Part shown: positions 1 through 8,768 of the stretch, piece by piece | How positions within the stretch are numbered: the stretch's first letter is position 1 | Layout of the letters: each line of letters starts with the position of its first letter | Assembly (NCBI GenBank): GCA_024234215.1 | Contig: JACKOQ010000004.1 | Coordinates: 179,910-243,909, forward strand | Direction: 5' to 3' | Source: Pseudomonadales bacterium | GTDB taxonomy: Bacteria; Pseudomonadota; Gammaproteobacteria; Pseudomonadales; UBA5862 | DNA: 64,000 nt | Notes under the pieces: generated by a model | Database searches by the model: none | What the model was told of the DNA's origin: nothing | The model's input: the letters and a program-made list of their open reading frames with translations, nothing else | Program-made: the position numbers and the translations under genes

Positions 1-2542
1 CGGAGACATTGTTCGCCACCACCGCCGCCGCGGTGCCGGAGGCCACCGAGCCGGCCACCGAGGCGAAGATGCGGTTCAGCGCCGCCTCCAGACTGCTGGG
101 GCTGCGCAGTTGAAAGTAGTTGTCGGGCACGCCATCGGATCCTGCGGCACCGGTCAGGTTGTTGACACTGTCCCACTCGCGTGGGTCGTTTGGCGAGTTG
201 CTGCTGTCGAGGTCATTGAAGCCGCCATACTTGGCCGCCAGCCACAGTGGTTTCTGCAGGGTGGTGCCGCCACCGGTGATCGACAGATTTTGAAAGCCTG
301 ATGCCGTGCCGCCGCCGTTGCTGCCCTGCGCAACCGTGATCTCTTTTGGATAGTTCATGGGCTGCTGTGGATCGGTGCCCACCAAGGTAAAGCCCATATC
401 GAAGGCGGCATCGGCCTGGTCTCTGGTCACGACCGTCCTGACGTGAAGTGTGCCGTTCACCTCGCAATACTCCAGCCGCTGTTCCGCGTCGAAGTCGTAG
501 TCACTGCCCCAGGCGGTGCCCTCCCAGGTCAGCAGAAAGCGGTGGTAACTGCCATTGTTGGTGCAGGGCGAGGGGAGTGTGGCGGGGGCGGGGGGCGGTT
601 CGCTGACCACATCGATCAGTGAGCACTTCTGCAAGAGGTAGGGAGCGTTTCCGTTGGCAGAGTATTCCGACCTGCACAGCGGCACGATCTGCGCCTGCTT
701 CGTGCCGCTGGTGACGGTGAAGCTGGGCAGGTCCTCGGCCACCGAGACCGCGAAGGTCTTGATCTTCTGGGTGCCATTGAGGCCAGTACGCAGATCCTTG
801 ATCGCCGCCTCGTAGGCCAGTCCGGCGATGCCGTAGCCGCCCTCGGCGCTGGGGGCCTCGGGGCAGATGCCATCGGCCTGATCGAGCGTGCCGGCCGCCA
901 GCGTCTTGGGGCTGCACTCCTGGTCGGTACTGCTGCCAACCCGGCCGGCCAGCACGCTGGCGCCATCCAGCCCCTCCTTGTTCTGCACGGCATTGGTGGC
1001 CGTGGCCACGGCGAATCCAGTCGGCAGACCGCTGGAGGGCCAGTCGGCTGCATCGCGCATCGAGTCGAACGAACCCTGCGAGGTGGAGATCAGCAGCACC
1101 GCACACTGGGCGCAGGGCACGGCACTGTTGCCGGGACCGAAGTTGTAGGGGTCGCTCCAACTGGTCAGCCGGGTCAGCCCGGGAATCATGGCTGCTTCAG
1201 TTGGCGCTGGACTGTACCGGGAGGGCGAAGGCGAACTAGTGAAAGCCGCAGAGGCGGCACTGGCGCCGGCCAGATAGCGCACCGCTTCGAGGTAGAGCTC
1301 ACCGAGCGGGTTGCCCCAGTCGGCGCAGGAGCCATCCTTGACGGCTGCGGATGAGACGTAGCTATTGCAGGGTGGATAGCGCAGAAGGGATGAGGTCGAG
1401 AAGTCCATCTGATAGGTGGCGATGCGCAGTTTGTCGAGCGTGCCGATCAGGCTGCCGGCAGTGATCTGGCCGGTGGCAACATTGACCTCGCTGAGCAGGC
1501 CGACCCCCTGGCGCAGCACACCACCATGGCTGTTGTTGTCGTAGCTGCCGGTCATCAGCCCGAAGCGCATCTGGCCGCGCTCGCCATAGCGTTGCAGCAG
1601 ACCGATCGGCTTGAACAGGTCATCGCTGGCATTGTTTGGCGTGCCGTTGTCGTAGCGCTTGCAGCGGGCGGAGAGCGGCCCATCCTGGCCGGCGACGCAG
1701 CGCTCCACCAGCACCTGGTAGGCGTTGCTGGTGTCATTGCCAACGGGGCGATCGGGCTGGGCAAGAGCGCTGTCCCGGTGGGTGGTGCCATGCCACTGAC
1801 ACTGCGCCACCTCGGTCGAGGCCCAGTTGGGATAGCCAACCTTGCCGGCCGCCACATTGCCATAGGCCACTCGCAGCAGGGGGGGGTAGCTGGTGGTGTT
1901 GAGGGTGCCGCTCAGATTGGTCGAAGCCGGCCACTGGGAGACATTGCACAGCGTGATGGCGCCATTGGTCGGACTGCCTTCCACCAGGTCGGCCAGCGCG
2001 ATGGCGCCGCTGGCGGCACCGTCATAGACCTTGGCAAAGGCATGGATGTCGGGCGGGATCAGCTCGCGCTCCAGCAGCACCGCGCCACTGCTGGTGACCG
2101 GATCGACCTGCCGCTTGCCGCCATGGAGCACGGTGCGGATCAGGTCGATGCGGGTCATGCTGGCCCAGTTGAGAAAGTTGCCGCTCCAGCCGTCGGTGGT
2201 GTGACAGCGGTGCGAGCCGCTGTCGACCTGACCGATCGGTGAGAACTTGTCGTTGTCGTACTGGTAACAGAAGTTGCTGTCGAAATTGCCCAGATACTCG
2301 ATGGTGTCCTTGTAGCTGGTGTCGATCTGGCCATCGCCATCGATGTCGCTGTAGTCGGAGTAGGCCTTGCGGAACAGCTCGTGGTCGCGCGACATCGCGA
2401 TCAGCAGCAGCGGCGGGGTGGCCTCGACCGCGGTGACCGGCAGGCTGGTGTAGTTCGAGGGGTTGCCGGTGGGGGCGGCGAACAGCGGTGCGCTCAGCAG
2501 CAGGGTCAGCAGGGTCAGCAGGCGTGACAGTGCGGCGGGCAT
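1..2542 (-). CDS. pilY1: Type IV pilus assembly/adhesin protein PilY1 (C-terminus beyond window)
   Basis: Large secreted protein that works with the minor pilins in type IV pilus assembly, retraction and surface sensing. About 847 residues are visible; the reading frame is open to base 1, so the C-terminal beta-propeller region typical of the family lies outside. Residues 1-22 form a Sec signal peptide ending in LFA-A. Family hallmarks follow: an acidic DIDGDGQID loop, the GNFDSNFCYQY stretch and GNFLNWASMTRIDLIR. The EF-hand-like aspartate loop may bind calcium, which is inferred only. The start ATG lies 13 bases after pilX, so this is the last visible gene of pilV-W-X-Y1. Many cysteines are consistent with an exported, disulphide-bonded protein. 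Shorter ORFs in this stretch are out-of-frame shadows. Confidence 0.93.
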   Translation of the reverse strand, partial: MPAALSRLLTLLTLLLSAPLFAAPTGNPSNYTSLPVTAVEATPPLLLIAMSRDHELFRKAYSDYSDIDGDGQIDTSYKDTIEYLGNFDSNFCYQYDNDKFSPIGQVDSGSHRCHTTDGWSGNFLNWASMTRIDLIRTVLHGGKRQVDPVTSSGAVLLERELIPPDIHAFAKVYDGAASGAIALADLVEGSPTNGAITLCNVSQWPASTNLSGTLNTTSYPPLLRVAYGNVAAGKVGYPNWASTEVAQCQWHGTTHRDSALAQPDRPVGNDTSNAYQVLVERCVAGQDGPLSARCKRYDNGTPNNASDDLFKPIGLLQRYGERGQMRFGLMTGSYDNNSHGGVLRQGVGLLSEVNVATGQITAGSLIGTLDKLRIATYQMDFSTSSLLRYPPCNSYVSSAAVKDGSCADWGNPLGELYLEAVRYLAGASAASAAFTSSPSPSRYSPAPTEAAMIPGLTRLTSWSDPYNFGPGNSAVPCAQCAVLLISTSQGSFDSMRDAADWPSSGLPTGFAVATATNAVQNKEGLDGASVLAGRVGSSTDQECSPKTLAAGTLDQADGICPEAPSAEGGYGIAGLAYEAAIKDLRTGLNGTQKIKTFAVSVAEDLPSFTVTSGTKQAQIVPLCRSEYSANGNAPYLLQKCSLIDVVSEPPPAPATLPSPCTNNGSYHRFLLTWEGTAWGSDYDFDAEQRLEYCEVNGTLHVRTVVTRDQADAAFDMGFTLVGTDPQQPMNYPKEITVAQGSNGGGTASGFQNLSITGGGTTLQKPLWLAAKYGGFNDLDSSNSPNDPREWDSVNNLTGAAGSDGVPDNYFQLRSPSSLEAALNRIFASVAGSVASGTAAAVVANNVS

Positions 2543-2555
2543 GGGGGTGCTCCGG

Positions 2556-3215
2556 TCATTTGACATAGGTGGATTGCAGCATCACCTGGGCGCGGTCGGT
2601 GCCGCCGCCGGCCAGCGCGGTGATGCGGTAGACGCGCTGGCAGCCGGCGTTGGCCGGGTCGAACGGATGGCCGGCGCAGTCCTCGGGTGGCGCCGTCGCC
2701 GGGCGGGCGAGCCCGGCCAGTTCGATGATGTAGCGGGCCGGTGCCCTGACGCCGGGCAGGTTGGCGCCGTAGGTGAGGTGGCGTCCGGCGTTGTTCCAGA
2801 CATCGACGCTGCCGACCGGCGTGCCGCTGTCGCAGACCGGCAGTTCCCAGCGTTCGTAGAGGTGGCCCGCCTGGTGACAGGCCTTGCCGAGGCTGGCGGC
2901 ATGGCCGGTGTCGAACTGTCTGGACTGGCAGTAGCCGCCCGTGCAGCTGTTGCCGCCGGCTTTGATGCGGGCGTCCAGCAGGGCGGAAGAGCTGGAGTGG
3001 ATGGTGCGTTCGCCCTCGCGCAGTGCCGCCTCGGCCGACTGGATCGCCAGCTCCTGGTCGCGGTAGTGGCCGGTCATGCGCGCCTCCAGCAGGCTGCCGC
3101 CCATGCTGGCCAGCCCCATGACGGTGAGGATCAGCAGCAGAATCAGGCTGACCAGCAGGATGATGCCGCGCTGGCGCGCTGGCGCGCCGAAGGTCGATTG
3201 GAGTCGGTCAGCCAT
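2556..3215 (-). CDS. pilX: Type IV pilus minor pilin PilX
   Basis: Minor pilin of the priming complex that starts pilus assembly with PilV, PilW and PilY1. The 219-residue protein begins MADRLQS. A short leader ends at Gly17 (RQRG), followed by a long hydrophobic helix IILLVSLILLLILTVMG, which is the PilX N-terminal pattern. As in other PilX proteins I recall, position +5 after the cleavage glycine is not glutamate (here Val22). The start at 3215 overlaps the pilW stop by 8 bases, indicating translational coupling. A longer upstream frame exists but would put the prepilin leader far from the N-terminus, so I reject it. Confidence 0.88.
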   Translation of the reverse strand: MADRLQSTFGAPARQRGIILLVSLILLLILTVMGLASMGGSLLEARMTGHYRDQELAIQSAEAALREGERTIHSSSSALLDARIKAGGNSCTGGYCQSRQFDTGHAASLGKACHQAGHLYERWELPVCDSGTPVGSVDVWNNAGRHLTYGANLPGVRAPARYIIELAGLARPATAPPEDCAGHPFDPANAGCQRVYRITALAGGGTDRAQVMLQSTYVK

Positions 3216-4401
3216 CGAAACGCCCCCGGTTGCGCAGCTTGATGACGGTGCTGACCACCTTGCGCAGCTTGCGGTCGGCAAGGCTGGTGAACTGGGTACC
3301 GGCCAGATCGAAGGTCTCGGCCGCCGGCTGGCTCTTGATGTCGTCGGCCGAGACCAGCAGCAGCGCGATCTCGATGGTCACCACCGGGTGGGTGCCGATG
3401 CCATCGGCGCTGACCAGGCTGTTGGCCACGCCGTCGTTATCGGTGTCGATGCCGTAGCGCAGTTGCAGGCTCTCGACCCCTTCGGCCAGCTCCTCGGCAG
3501 TTTCACCGGCTTCATCACGGTAGATCTTGCGGTAGAGCGCTGGCCGATCGGCCGGGTTGCGGCCGATGTAGAACACCGTGTTCCTGACGCCATGGAGCTC
3601 GCTGGCCTGGGTGATCGGGGCCGACCAGACAGCGGCGCGGTTGCCCGGGGTCAGCGCCGTGCCGGCGGCGTTGTTGCAGCCGGCACTGCGGTCGAGGTCG
3701 CGGCTGTCGCTGGCGCCGCCGCCGCAGTTCTGGAACAGGTCGGCGCTGGCGCAACTCGACAGCAGCAGAAAGAGGTTGCGCCGGTCTTTTTTCTGCGTGG
3801 CGGTCGAGGCGGCAAAGCTCTGTGCCGCATTGTCGGGGTTGAGGTCCCACTCGCCGGCTTCGTCGAGGTCGACCTGCGGCGTGGTGATGTCGACCCGGGT
3901 CACGCCAGTGGCCAGCGCGATGTCGATGCGCTGGTCGGCGCGCTTGACCACCAGCAGGTCGCTGCCCTGGACCACGTCGTTCTGGAAGTCGGCAGCGAGG
4001 TCGCCGCCGGCCGGGCTGCGCCAACTGTTGAGGGCGAGGCCATTCGGGTTCTGGGTGGTCTGGGTGAAGCCGTTGCCGGGCGCGGTGCCGCTGTAGTTCC
4101 AGCCATCGACGGCGGTGGCGAGGTCGAACAGTGTGGCGTCGTAGTCGGCTGAAGCGGTGTCGAGCAGGTTGTTGATGATCGGCGAGCAGCCGGCATAGCC
4201 GGCCATCCGTGCCTCATCGCCGAGGCTCTGCAACAGGTGGCGGCCGCTCTCTTGCAGCGACGCCAGCGCGTTCTGGGTCTTCTGGCTCTCCTTGCCGCCG
4301 ATGACGATGCGGGTGAGGCCGGCCAGCAGCAGCAGCGACAGCGTCAACGTCACCAGCAGCTCGACCAGACTGAGACCGGCCTGACGCGCCGGCCGCTTCA
4401 C
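3208..4401 (-). CDS. pilW: Type IV pilus minor pilin PilW
   Basis: Minor pilin of 397 residues. I chose a GTG start whose GTGA overlaps the pilV stop codon by 4 bases. It puts the class III leader in the expected place: VKRPARQAG, cleavage after Gly9, then LSLVELLVTL with Glu14 at position +5 of the mature protein. The mature N-terminal residue would be leucine rather than the common phenylalanine, which some minor pilins tolerate. The remainder is a globular periplasmic domain with several cysteine-containing segments (AGCSP, SSCASADLFQNC). Gene order and length match PilW rather than a major pilin. Confidence 0.88.
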   Translation of the reverse strand: MKRPARQAGLSLVELLVTLTLSLLLLAGLTRIVIGGKESQKTQNALASLQESGRHLLQSLGDEARMAGYAGCSPIINNLLDTASADYDATLFDLATAVDGWNYSGTAPGNGFTQTTQNPNGLALNSWRSPAGGDLAADFQNDVVQGSDLLVVKRADQRIDIALATGVTRVDITTPQVDLDEAGEWDLNPDNAAQSFAASTATQKKDRRNLFLLLSSCASADLFQNCGGGASDSRDLDRSAGCNNAAGTALTPGNRAAVWSAPITQASELHGVRNTVFYIGRNPADRPALYRKIYRDEAGETAEELAEGVESLQLRYGIDTDNDGVANSLVSADGIGTHPVVTIEIALLLVSADDIKSQPAAETFDLAGTQFTSLADRKLRKVVSTVIKLRNRGRFDG

Positions 4402-4892
4402 AGTTCGCTCCGCAGGACGATGCTGCGCGGGGTGAACTCGCGCTGCGGGCCATTGGCGGTGCTGGCGAGATCCTGCTCCGACCACTGCACGGTCACCTCG
4501 AACAGGTTGGTGGCAGGCCGGCTGATTGCGCCCTGGCCATTGGGCAGCTGCTGCAGGCCGAGCTTCCAGCGGTACAGGTCGTTGCCGGCCACCGCAGTGG
4601 TCGTGCAGTTGCTGTTGCAGGGGGTGTAGGTGCTGGCCGGCTGTGTCAGCGCGGTCTGGTAGGGAGCGCCGGGTTTGAGCGCCTCGGTGCGGTTGGCGCG
4701 CATCCGGTCGAGCATCTCCTGCGCTGCCACCGTGGCCTGGGTGCGCAGCAGCGCGCTGCGGTTCTCCTGTACCGCCACCGATTGCAGTCCGGCCAGTCCG
4801 AGCAGCGCCACCCCCAGCACCAGCAGCGCGACCAGCAGTTCGATCAGCGTGAAACCGCGGATATGGGGTGGTGGAGGCGGGCGGCTCGGCAT
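4398..4892 (-). CDS. pilV: Type IV pilus minor pilin PilV
   Basis: First visible gene of the minor-pilin operon, 164 residues. The start ATG gives MPSRPPPPPHIRG followed by FTLIELLVALLVLGVALLG. This is a classical prepilin: PilD should cleave after Gly13, leaving N-terminal Phe and Glu at +5 (residue 18). An upstream extension is rejected because it would lengthen the leader beyond normal. A cysteine pair (PCNSNC) sits in the globular domain, as in other PilV proteins. The 135 bases between this start and the tamB stop must hold its promoter, unless transcription runs in from an upstream fimT/pilE-like gene that is not present here. I saw no clear promoter boxes. Confidence 0.88.
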   Translation of the reverse strand: MPSRPPPPPHIRGFTLIELLVALLVLGVALLGLAGLQSVAVQENRSALLRTQATVAAQEMLDRMRANRTEALKPGAPYQTALTQPASTYTPCNSNCTTTAVAGNDLYRWKLGLQQLPNGQGAISRPATNLFEVTVQWSEQDLASTANGPQREFTPRSIVLRSEL

Positions 4893-5027
4893 CGGGGCTT
4901 CCGGGTGGTCGGGTCGGTACGGCGCTGGCCGGACTCTAGCCTGCTGCGACACTGCACGCAAAGGCAGCGGACCGGCGGCGGAAAAATGGCGACCGGCGGT
5001 CGGTTTGGCGTCGGTTTGCGGTGGTTG

Positions 5028-8000
5028 CTATCTGGGGCTGTAGAGCAGGTCGGCACCGCTGGCGGCGCCGCTCTCGCCCTGCAGGCTCCAGGCGCGGCCG
5101 AGCCGATAGCGCAGCACGACCTTGTTGTCACCGGCCATCAGGCCGAAGTAGTAGCCGAGGTGGAGTCGCGGCGAGAGCTGGGTGCCGAGCGTCAGCCAGG
5201 GCTGCTGACTGAAGTCATCCTGCTCGATCGCGACATTGCCGATGCCCAGGCGCTGCCCCAGCCACTGCGACAGCAGCTCGCCGCCCTGCAGAAAGGCCGA
5301 GGAGGCGGCACCCATCAGCAGGTCGGAGTCGCCCTGTCCGACCTGTGACAGCGGCTTGCCGACCACCAGCCAGGAGAGGATTTCGCTCTGCGCCATCGGC
5401 TCGGAGGCGTAGAGGGTGATGCGTGGCGTCTGGGCGGTGCCGCGGCCCTGAACCCCGACGGTCAGCTCGCCATGGCGGCGGGTGGCGAGCAGGTCGATGG
5501 CCGGATCATCGAGGGGCGACTGGGCAAAGAGCAGCCGCCCCCGCTCGATGTTGAGCTGCTTGCCATAGATGGCGAAACGGCCCTTGTCGACCCGCAGTTC
5601 GCCGCTGCCGCTGGGGGGAGCGCTGCCGGAGTCGATCAGCCGCAGCTTGCCGCTGACGAGACCATCGAAGCCATGACCCTTGAATTCGACCCGGTCGCCC
5701 AGCTCGATCAGCAGGTCACTGTCGAGATGCCAGCGTGGTTGCGGCGTCGGCGACTGGGCGCCGACGATGACCACATCGGCCGAGGCGGGCACGGCCGGGG
5801 AGCTCTGGCGCAGCTCGACATGGGCGCGCGGCACCCTGATCTGCCCGTGCAGACGGGCCTGACCCGGTTGCAGTGTCAGTTGCAGCGCCGGCGCGATCTC
5901 CACCCGGGTGTCGGGCAGGTCACTCACCCGCAGGTCGGTGCCATCGAGTCGGGCGTCGAGCCGCCAGGGCGCGCGATAGCGGCCACTGCCTTGCAGTTGC
6001 AACGGGCCCCCGGCACGGCCATGGCCAGTCAGGCGAAAGTCGCCCTCCTCGAACAGGTTGATGGTGAGGCCGATCTCGTTCATCCGCAGGCCATGACGGG
6101 CGATTTCGAGCGTGCCCTGTTGCAGTTGCAGCGCGCCGCTGAGCCGGGGGGTGGTGACCGTACCGCCCAGCCGCAGCGACAGGTCGAAGGCGCCGCCGAG
6201 AGTGGTCGTCTGCGGAATCACCCCTTCGATCCAGCGGATGTCGGCAAGCCGGGTGGCGAGATGGCCGCTGAGTGGACTGTCGAGCAGCCGCTCGAAGCGC
6301 CAGGGGGCGGGCGTCGTCGGGGTGATGCGTGCCTCGGCATTGAACGACTCGGTGGCCGAGAGACGCAGGCTGGCACTGGCCGCAATCCCCTGTCCATCGC
6401 TCGCCAGACTCAGCAGCGCGCCCTGATGGCGCCAAGGGTCGGTGTCGTTGGCCATTGGCTGGCCGGTCGAACGGCTGAGGGTGCCGGGGCTCAGTCGCAG
6501 TGTGCCGTCGATTCGTTCGAGGTGCTCGGCCGACAGGCGAGCGTGCAGTTCACCGCTGGCAGTACCGGACAGGTCGAGGTCGGGCATCAGCAGCATGGTC
6601 CAGGGGGCCAGTTCGATCGCCTCGAATGTCGTGGCCAGCTCGAACTCACCGCCGAATCGGCCGCGCAGGGTCGCGCAGGCGCGCTCGGTGCCCGGTCCGA
6701 GCAGGCAAGCCTGTTCCAGCGACAGGCGGTCGCGGCCGAAGTCGAAACGGACCGGTTCGGCGAGCGTCCAGGCAGGTCGTGCCGGCAGCACGGCCAGGTG
6801 CAGTGCGTCGATCGCTCCCTGCCAACGCCGGTCGCGGTAACCGGCGGTCATCTCCAGCTGGAGTGCGCTCCGATGGCCATCGCGCAGCAGGTCGAGCTGC
6901 AACCGGTGTGCATCCACGCGGCCCTGACCGCGCAGTGTCAGCCGTGGCCACGGCTGGCCGAGACCGGTCAATGTATCGGCCTGCAGGGTGATGCGGCTCT
7001 CGGCGGCGGGGTCGAGGTCGAGCCGCAGCCGCGTCTCGGCCTGCTGCGCCGACCAGGTGCGCCACCGCAGCCGCTGGCCCTGACCTTCGAACTCGATTCG
7101 CGGCGATTGGCGGTGGCCCTGCACCTTGCCTTGCAGCGACAGGGTGCCAGCGCCGTCGGCCAGCCACAGGCCGAGGTCGGCGAAGTGGGCGGAGAGGTCG
7201 AGGTCGATCTGCTCGCCCAGTCGACCGCGGGCGCTCAACTGGCTGCTGGCGCCACTCAGTTGCAGCCGATCGAGCTGCCACGCACCCGGTTGCCAGCCGG
7301 CATCGATCAGCAACTGGTGTTGCGCCGCACCATGGTCGAGCAGGCCGTCACTCAGACGCAGGCGCAGCTCGGCGAGGCTTTCGCCATAGTGACCGGAGAG
7401 TGTCAAAAGGCCGCTGCCGATCACCTTGCGTTGCAGCAGTGGCGACAGGTCGAGCCGTTGCAACTGGCTCTGCATCGAGAATTGCCTGCCGGCCAGATCG
7501 AGGCTGCCCTGGGCGTCAATCTGCCCTTGCAGCAGTTCGCCGCCGAATCGGGTCAGCTCGATCCTTTGCGGCGTGCCCTGCAGTTGCAGCTGCCAGTGGG
7601 AGTCGCCGATCGGTTCAGCCTGCAACCGTGCGGAAAGGGTCGCCTGGTAGTGATCGAGGTCGCCGGTCAGATGCAGTTGGCCGGCCGGGCTGTGCAGGCG
7701 CGGTGCGGCCACTGGCCAGCCGAGGTCGAGCCAGTCGCTGTGCAGGTCGAGGTGGCGGCTGTCGTTCCAGAGGTCGGCGATGCGACCGCGCAGCGTCACT
7801 ACGCTTGCTCCGGCACCCCAGTGCAGTCGCGCGGAGTCGATGTCGAGCAGGTCGTCGTCGAGCCGGGTCCTGGCCTGCAACTGCACCGGTCCGAGCGGCA
7901 GGCCGGAGAGTGCCATGGCGAGCTCGGCCGTGGTGCGTGCGCCTTCGCCCTGCAACTGCGCCGTGCCGCTCAGTGCCAGTGCGGGTTGCCCGATCAGCCG

Positions 8001-8768
8001 TCCGGGCAGCGCGATCAGTTCGAGCTGCGCCTGCCAGTCGAACCGGTCCGTGGCCGGCTGTGCCGTGCCGGCGATTCGCCATTGCGCCGGGCTGGTCGAG
8101 TCGAGCGAGAATTCGAGCAGCTCGTCGAAATGGCCCCGCAGGCTGGCATCGACCGTCACCGGTTCGTCGCGCCACTGGCCGCGCAAGGTGCCCTGCAACT
8201 GCATCGCCGCGGACCTCTGCAGATCGAGGGTGCCGCTCAGCCGGGCCTGCCAGGGTGCCCGCTCGACCTCCAGCAGGGTCAGTGTGACCTGCGCTGCGAA
8301 GGCGCGGGCCACCAGCGTGACGCGGTCGATGGTCAGGGCCTCGGAGGTGCTGCCGCCAATCCGCAGGTCGGTCAGTTGTGCATGGCGCAGTTCGATCGGC
8401 AGCGGCAGGCTCAGGGTGGGTGGGGTGAATCCGCTGCCGCTGCCGGCGGTCGGCCAATCGACATGCAGGCCGTCGAGTGACAGTGCATCGAAGCGCAGTT
8501 CACCGCGCAGCAGTGCCGGGCGCGACAGCGCCCAGCTCAGCCGGCGCAGGCTGACATGACGCTGTGCAAGACGGTAGTCGATGTCGCGCAGTTCCAATGT
8601 GCCGAGCAGCGCCCCTTCGCTCTGCGCCACCTGCAGTTCACCGGGCAGCAGCCAGTGCAGGGTGCGCCACAACAGTGGCGGCGCTGCCGGACTCAGCAGC
8701 AGCCAGCCGAGGGCGCACAGCGACAGCAGGGCCGACAGTGGAAATGCCCAGCGCAGCAGGCGCTTCAC
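5028..8768 (-). CDS. tamB: Translocation and assembly module protein TamB
   Basis: Inner-membrane-anchored, periplasm-spanning protein of 1246 residues (DUF490/TamB family). It works with TamA in outer-membrane protein assembly and is implicated in phospholipid transport to the outer membrane. Residues 1-30 form a single N-terminal membrane anchor (LLRWAFPLSALLSLCALGWLLL). Most of the rest is repetitive beta-rich sequence (many L-x-G-x-L strands), as expected of the long lipid-binding groove. The C-terminal 300 residues carry the conserved DUF490 block (RGRLLFAQSPLDDPAIDLLA, SEILSWLVVGKPLS). The GTG start overlaps the tamA stop as GTGA, so translation is coupled. A 1002-codon antisense ORF across this gene is a GC-bias artefact. 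Confidence 0.93.
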   Translation of the reverse strand: MKRLLRWAFPLSALLSLCALGWLLLSPAAPPLLWRTLHWLLPGELQVAQSEGALLGTLELRDIDYRLAQRHVSLRRLSWALSRPALLRGELRFDALSLDGLHVDWPTAGSGSGFTPPTLSLPLPIELRHAQLTDLRIGGSTSEALTIDRVTLVARAFAAQVTLTLLEVERAPWQARLSGTLDLQRSAAMQLQGTLRGQWRDEPVTVDASLRGHFDELLEFSLDSTSPAQWRIAGTAQPATDRFDWQAQLELIALPGRLIGQPALALSGTAQLQGEGARTTAELAMALSGLPLGPVQLQARTRLDDDLLDIDSARLHWGAGASVVTLRGRIADLWNDSRHLDLHSDWLDLGWPVAAPRLHSPAGQLHLTGDLDHYQATLSARLQAEPIGDSHWQLQLQGTPQRIELTRFGGELLQGQIDAQGSLDLAGRQFSMQSQLQRLDLSPLLQRKVIGSGLLTLSGHYGESLAELRLRLSDGLLDHGAAQHQLLIDAGWQPGAWQLDRLQLSGASSQLSARGRLGEQIDLDLSAHFADLGLWLADGAGTLSLQGKVQGHRQSPRIEFEGQGQRLRWRTWSAQQAETRLRLDLDPAAESRITLQADTLTGLGQPWPRLTLRGQGRVDAHRLQLDLLRDGHRSALQLEMTAGYRDRRWQGAIDALHLAVLPARPAWTLAEPVRFDFGRDRLSLEQACLLGPGTERACATLRGRFGGEFELATTFEAIELAPWTMLLMPDLDLSGTASGELHARLSAEHLERIDGTLRLSPGTLSRSTGQPMANDTDPWRHQGALLSLASDGQGIAASASLRLSATESFNAEARITPTTPAPWRFERLLDSPLSGHLATRLADIRWIEGVIPQTTTLGGAFDLSLRLGGTVTTPRLSGALQLQQGTLEIARHGLRMNEIGLTINLFEEGDFRLTGHGRAGGPLQLQGSGRYRAPWRLDARLDGTDLRVSDLPDTRVEIAPALQLTLQPGQARLHGQIRVPRAHVELRQSSPAVPASADVVIVGAQSPTPQPRWHLDSDLLIELGDRVEFKGHGFDGLVSGKLRLIDSGSAPPSGSGELRVDKGRFAIYGKQLNIERGRLLFAQSPLDDPAIDLLATRRHGELTVGVQGRGTAQTPRITLYASEPMAQSEILSWLVVGKPLSQVGQGDSDLLMGAASSAFLQGGELLSQWLGQRLGIGNVAIEQDDFSQQPWLTLGTQLSPRLHLGYYFGLMAGDNKVVLRYRLGRAWSLQGESGAASGADLLYSPR

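Noticed and set aside
5472..8480. 1002-codon open frame antisense to tamB
   Set aside because: Same artefact: compositionally biased, no signal peptide, domain or ribosome site, while tamB on the other strand has clear family motifs.
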